Shown here: one piece after another, positions 60,564 to 64,000 of the stretch | How positions within the stretch are numbered: the stretch's first letter is position 1 | Layout: the number at the start of each line of letters is the position of its first letter | Assembly: GCA_016721005.1 (NCBI GenBank) | Contig: JADKJM010000019.1 | Coordinates: 248,001 to 312,000 of the forward strand | Origin: Flavobacteriales bacterium | GTDB taxonomy: Bacteria; Bacteroidota; Bacteroidia; Flavobacteriales_F; PHOS-HE28 | DNA: 64,000 nucleotides | Direction: 5' to 3' | The notes under the pieces: generated by a model | Databases searched by the model: none | Seen by the model: the letters and a program-made list of their open reading frames with translations, nothing else | Told to the model about the DNA's origin: nothing | Made by a program: the position numbers and the translations under genes

Positions 60564-62069
60564 TTATCCCAACCCCTCCACGTACTTCCGATCATTCGCC
60601 AACCTCGGCACCTTGCTTTGCGCATCGTTCATGCCGCGTGCTTTCATCCACGCCGCGAAGGCCCCGCGTGGAAGTGAGCGCACCACCAACGGCCGCAACA
60701 CCTTACCGGTGATCAGGTCCTTGTAGTAGGGGTTGCGGCGTTGCAGGGCGGCGTCCATCACCTCGCAGAAGCGCGCCATGTCATTCGGTGCGGCGGCGAA
60801 CTCGATGTGCCACTCGTGGTAGGGCAGTCCTTCGGTGGGCGCGAGCTGCGGCGCCACGGTGAACTCGGCCACTTCGCACGGCACTTCGGCCATGGCATCC
60901 TTCAACGCGCCTTCCACTTCCTCGGCGATCACGTGCTCACCGAACGCGCTGGTGAAATGCTTGGTGCGACCGGTGACGACGATGCGCGGCGGGGAGAGCG
61001 ACACGAACTTGATGGTGTCGCCGATCTCGTAGCCCCACAGTCCGGCGTTGGTGTAGAGGACGAGGGCGTACTGCACACCGAGTTCGACTTCCGCAATGGA
61101 GAGCACTGAGGCTTGACGAGATCCCGGCTCAAGGCCGGGATGACGGTCCCCGTTAATGGGAAGGAAGCCGTAGTAGATGCCGTTGTCCAACACGAGCAGC
61201 AAACCTTCCTCGTGGCTCTTGTCCTGATAGGCGATGAAGCCCTCGCTGGCGGGGAACAACTCCACGCTCGGCACAGAGCCGCCGATGAGCGTTTCCATGC
61301 GGCTGCGATACGGCGCGTAGTTCACGCCGCCGTACACGAAGAGCGAAAAGTTCGGGAACACCTCCTTCACGTTGGCTTTGCCAGTGCGCGCGAGCACCCG
61401 TTCGAAATACATCTGCACCCACGCGGGGATCCCGCTGATCAAGCGCATGTCGGCGCGCATCGTTTCCGTAACGATCGCTTCCACCTTCGTTTCCCAATCC
61501 GGAATGCTGTTCGTCCGGAACGACGGCATGCGGTTGCGCAGCAAGTAGCGCGGAACGTGGTTCGCCACGATGCCGCTGAGCCTTCCGATGGGGATGTGGC
61601 CGTGCGTATCCAACACCGGACTGCCTTGCAGGAAGATCATCTTCCCGTTCACGAAATCAGCTTGACCGCTGTGCGCGATGTACGCGAGCAATGCACGGCG
61701 CGCACTGCCGATGTGGTTGCGCAAACTCTCTTTGGTGATGGGGATGTACTTCGCGCCGCTGGTGGTGCCGCTGGTCTTGCACAGGTATAGTGGCTTGCCG
61801 GGCCAGAGCACATCATCCTCCCCGAAGCGGACCCGTTCGATGTACGGCCGGAAGCCTTCGTAATCGCGCAGCGGAACCGCTTGTTGCAATCCGGCGTGAT
61901 CGCGCACATCATGGATCCGGTGCTCGCGTCCGAACGCGGTATCACCACCGAAGCGGATCAATTCACTCAACACCGCTTGCTGCGCGACCACAGGATCCAT
62001 CGCGCGGCGCATCACCGCATCGGTCTCCCGGCGAGCAAGCAGTTTGGCGAAGGTGGACTTGACGGACAT
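60564..62069 (-). CDS. GH3 auxin-responsive-promoter-family protein (acyl-adenylate/amide synthetase-like)
   Basis: 501 residues. GH3-family pattern: QAVPLRDYEGFRPYIERVRFG, then LCKTSGTTSGAKYIPIT (the nucleotide-binding P loop), VFPNFSLFVYGGVNYAPYRS, ELFPASEGFIAYQD, LYTNAGLWGYEIGD and RTKHFTSAFGEHVIAEEVE. In plants GH3 enzymes conjugate acyl groups to amino acids; bacterial homologues are uncharacterised. A 13-residue in-frame insert (about 309-321, RHPGLEPGSRQAS) comes from a palindromic repeat. The last codons (LANDRKYVEGLG) are duplicated beyond the adjacent toxin module. Confidence 0.88.
   Translation of the reverse strand: MSVKSTFAKLLARRETDAVMRRAMDPVVAQQAVLSELIRFGGDTAFGREHRIHDVRDHAGLQQAVPLRDYEGFRPYIERVRFGEDDVLWPGKPLYLCKTSGTTSGAKYIPITKESLRNHIGSARRALLAYIAHSGQADFVNGKMIFLQGSPVLDTHGHIPIGRLSGIVANHVPRYLLRNRMPSFRTNSIPDWETKVEAIVTETMRADMRLISGIPAWVQMYFERVLARTGKANVKEVFPNFSLFVYGGVNYAPYRSRMETLIGGSVPSVELFPASEGFIAYQDKSHEEGLLLVLDNGIYYGFLPINGDRHPGLEPGSRQASVLSIAEVELGVQYALVLYTNAGLWGYEIGDTIKFVSLSPPRIVVTGRTKHFTSAFGEHVIAEEVEGALKDAMAEVPCEVAEFTVAPQLAPTEGLPYHEWHIEFAAAPNDMARFCEVMDAALQRRNPYYKDLITGKVLRPLVVRSLPRGAFAAWMKARGMNDAQSKVPRLANDRKYVEGLG
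60568..60635. repeat. Right 68-bp direct repeat (native 3' end of the GH3 gene)
   Basis: The 3' codons of the GH3-family gene. It pairs with 59839-59906 (2 mismatches), and 27 bp recur at 54700-54726. Confidence 0.92.
61107..61145. repeat. Palindromic repeat inserted in frame within the GH3-family gene
   Basis: Core atcccggct / ggccgggat (61121-61141) with flanking sequence matching a widespread bacterial intergenic palindrome. It encodes RHPGLEPGSRQAS between the conserved GFLPIN and IAEVELGVQYALVLYTN segments. 39 bp, a multiple of three. Confidence 0.75.
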
Positions 62070-62099
62070 CGGGAGTTGGCCGCAGCTACGCGAACGCCA

Positions 62100-62987
62100 T
62101 CATTTGAACGCCATGAAGGCGCCGGGGTCCACCGCGTCGCCATTGTGCCAGAGTTCGAAGTGGAGGTGCGGGCCGGTACTGTTCTCACCGGTGTTCCCCA
62201 CGATCGCGATCGCTTCGCCGGCCTTCACGCGGTCGCCGACCTTGCGCAACAGGACACGGTTGTGCTTGTACACACTGGTGAGGCCGTTGCTGTGTTGGAT
62301 CTGGATGATGTGTCCATCGGCGGTCGTCCAATTCGCCAAGATCACGGTTCCGGCCAAGCAGGCTTTCACCGCTTCATCCCCGGGGGTCACCACATCCACG
62401 CCGTAGTGGCCATTGCCGGGATCGAAACCACTGGTGACCACCCCACGAACCGGCGGCATGAACAGGACACTGGCCAATTCCCGACGCTCCGACGAACCCT
62501 GTCCTTCCACCAAACTGTACTGTTCCTCTTGATCCACGCGCGCACGCATGAGGCTATCGTGCAGGCCCGGTTTCAGATCCGACGGCTGCGGCTTCACCGG
62601 CTTGGGTTGAAGCAAACTAGTGCTGTCCGCAGGGAGATCACCGCGAAGGATGGCGCGCAGGTTGGCGATGTACGCTTCCTGGTCCCCCACCACCAGATCC
62701 AAGGAGTCCGCCATCAAGGTGCTGCGGTAGGCGTTCATTTTCGTTTCCTGGTCCGAATACCCCGGAATGAAGCGCTTCAGGGGCGTGAAGACGATCACTG
62801 AAGCGATGAGCGCACCATACAATAGGAAGGTCACCACGCCGATCGCCAACACGGACAACCGGTTCAAGCGCAGGCTGAAACGTTCCTCGAAAGTTCCGTC
62901 ATCGATCAGCACCAACCGGTACCGGCTGCGCAGGCGGGCCAGAAAGCCACGCTTCTTCCTGCGACGATCCCCTTTCGAAATGGCCAT
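62100..62987 (-). CDS. M23-family metallopeptidase with membrane anchor
   Basis: 295 residues from ATG 62987. A basic N-terminus is followed by a membrane helix (LAIGVVTFLLYGALIASVIVF, about 45-65), a coiled-coil stretch and the C-terminal LytM/M23 domain: SGFDPGNGHYGVDVVTP (HxxxD), HSNGLTSVYKH and GPHLHFELWHNG (HxH). M23 enzymes cleave peptidoglycan cross-links or act as divisome activators. It reads in the same direction as the GH3-family gene (30 bp gap). The frame upstream of 62987 has no signal-like start. Confidence 0.92.
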   Translation of the reverse strand: MAISKGDRRRKKRGFLARLRSRYRLVLIDDGTFEERFSLRLNRLSVLAIGVVTFLLYGALIASVIVFTPLKRFIPGYSDQETKMNAYRSTLMADSLDLVVGDQEAYIANLRAILRGDLPADSTSLLQPKPVKPQPSDLKPGLHDSLMRARVDQEEQYSLVEGQGSSERRELASVLFMPPVRGVVTSGFDPGNGHYGVDVVTPGDEAVKACLAGTVILANWTTADGHIIQIQHSNGLTSVYKHNRVLLRKVGDRVKAGEAIAIVGNTGENSTGPHLHFELWHNGDAVDPGAFMAFK

Positions 62988-63059
62988 CGCGCAAAGGTCG
63001 CGACTGCCCTCCGCTTGCGCACGATGAAATAACTTCGCCCGTTCGTAGTTATCCGTTCC

Positions 63060-64000
63060 GTGCGCCGTTCCCGACCCATCCTTCTGCCCTTGGTGGCCTT
63101 TTTGTGCCTGTGCGCATTGCTCGCTGCATGCTCCCAGGAGAAGGATGCCTTCCTGAACCGGACCTTCCACCGACTAACCGCGCGGGACAACGGTTGGTTC
63201 AACGCGCACGAGAAGTTGAACGAACTGGTGATGGACATCGAGGATGCCCACCAGGACGACTTCGACCAGATCCTGCCCTTGTTCGTTTACGGCACGGAGG
63301 AACAATCGCGCAACGCCGTACCGGACCTGGAGAAATGCATCGATAAGTGTTCGCTGGTGATCGAGCGGCACAGCATGGACATCCAGGGCAAGGAGAAGAA
63401 TGCCTGGATCGACGATGCGTGGTTCGTCATTGCCAAGAGCCAGTTCTACAAGCGCAACTTCTACGAGGCCGAAAGAGGCTTCACGTACATCGGCCGCAAG
63501 TTCAAGGGAAGCAACCGCGAACTGGAGAGCCAGATCTGGTTGGCGCGGACCGCGATCCAATTGGAACAGTACGCCAAGGCCCAGAGCGCGTTGGATCACG
63601 TGCGTGATGCGAAGAAGCTGCCCAAAGGCCTCGACCAAGGCGAATTGTCCGCAGTGCAGGCTGAATTGGAACTGAAGCGCGGCAAGGTGGATGATGCCAT
63701 CATGCACTTGGAACGCGCTGTTGGATTGGCGGAACACAAGCGGGAACGCATCCGCTGGGCGTTCATCCTGGCGCAGTTGTATGAGTTGAAGGGACACGAG
63801 GAGAAGGCCATTGCGCAGTATGCCGCCGTGGTGAAGATGTCGCCACCTTATGAGATCGCCTTCCACGCGCAGATCTTCCAAGCGCTGGCCTCCAACAAAG
63901 GCAACACCAAGGCGATGCGGAAGAAACTGAAGTCGATGTTGCGCGACAACAAGCACATCGACCACTTCGACATGATCCACTACGCCTTGGCGGATCTCGA
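63060..64000 (+). CDS. porW: PorW/SprE-like TPR lipoprotein of the type IX secretion system (3' truncated by window edge)
   Basis: Starts with GTG at 63060. Lipoprotein signal RRSRPILLPLVAFLCLCALL with lipobox LAAC, then the family's conserved start KDAFLNRTFHRLTARDNGWF and HEKLNELVMDIEDAHQDDFD. TPR repeats follow (SQFYKRNFYEAERGFTYIG; IWLARTAIQLEQYAKAQSAL; WAFILAQLYELKGHEEKAIA). This matches PorW/SprE, a periplasmic T9SS component needed for export and gliding in Bacteroidota. The frame is still open at 64000, so the C-terminal part is missing. It would serve the several T9SS-tagged proteins of this window. Confidence 0.8.
   Translation, partial: MRRSRPILLPLVAFLCLCALLAACSQEKDAFLNRTFHRLTARDNGWFNAHEKLNELVMDIEDAHQDDFDQILPLFVYGTEEQSRNAVPDLEKCIDKCSLVIERHSMDIQGKEKNAWIDDAWFVIAKSQFYKRNFYEAERGFTYIGRKFKGSNRELESQIWLARTAIQLEQYAKAQSALDHVRDAKKLPKGLDQGELSAVQAELELKRGKVDDAIMHLERAVGLAEHKRERIRWAFILAQLYELKGHEEKAIAQYAAVVKMSPPYEIAFHAQIFQALASNKGNTKAMRKKLKSMLRDNKHIDHFDMIHYALADL

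Noticed and set aside
60344..60712. Plus-strand frame across the MNT gene and the GH3 repeat
   Set aside because: Antisense to two well-supported genes; Arg/Pro-rich shadow.

Overview
The window comes from a GC-rich (about 60% G+C) chromosome of a Bacteroidota bacterium, most likely in or near Flavobacteriales. Three lines of sequence evidence support this. Several secreted proteins carry type IX secretion (T9SS) C-terminal sorting domains, and a PorW/SprE-like T9SS lipoprotein begins at the right edge. Several promoters match the Bacteroidota TAnnTTTG -7 element. Start codons generally lack Shine-Dalgarno sequences. The family set also fits: LytS/LytTR two-component systems, a bacterial alpha-2-macroglobulin, DUF1684, GH3-like and FGE-sulfatase-like proteins, and a lipoprotein with a PCHENW N-terminus.

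Layout. 1-5.2 kb: end of an MscS channel, a TPR histidine kinase (its 3' end interrupted by a block of almost pure G/C that looks like an assembly fault), its LytTR regulator and a T9SS-exported protein. 5.3-11.3 kb: a 73-bp tandem repeat, RidA-like protein, a MacAB-like adaptor/permease/ATPase export operon, aldo/keto reductase and an M15 peptidase. 11.3-18.3 kb: a complete TetR-TolC-adaptor-RND multidrug efflux operon on the minus strand. 18.4-29.6 kb: LytTR regulator, an asparaginyl-tRNA synthetase carrying a 186-residue internal insertion, a divergent DsbA-like/HxlR pair, ArsC-like protein, sigma-54, GalE, a polytopic membrane protein, a CAT-anticodon tRNA and a HAD hydrolase. 29.6-50.9 kb: methylmalonyl-CoA epimerase, several exported proteins, a 1136-residue secreted protein with a P-domain, a 2017-residue alpha-2-macroglobulin, an FAD oxidoreductase, GtrA, the adjacent RseP and Dxr genes, TsaC/Sua5 and an LTA-synthase-like sulfatase.

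51-60.6 kb is an accessory region. It holds a fibronectin-type protein, a ten-unit 21-bp repeat array, an orphan Cys/His-rich protein, a PIN-domain protein with an unknown partner, a frameshifted formylglycine-enzyme-like gene coupled to a small T9SS protein, a delta-60-repeat T9SS protein and a HEPN/MNT toxin-antitoxin module. The HEPN/MNT module lies between two near-identical 68-bp copies of the 3' end of the neighbouring GH3-family gene, and a shorter third copy lies near the PIN module. 60.6-64 kb returns to core genes: the GH3-family protein, an M23 peptidase and the start of PorW/SprE.

Two other themes run through the window. Several families of short palindromic repeats are scattered between genes. 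Two such palindromes sit in frame inside conserved enzymes (Dxr and the GH3-family protein). All calls come from reading the sequence; no database search was run.
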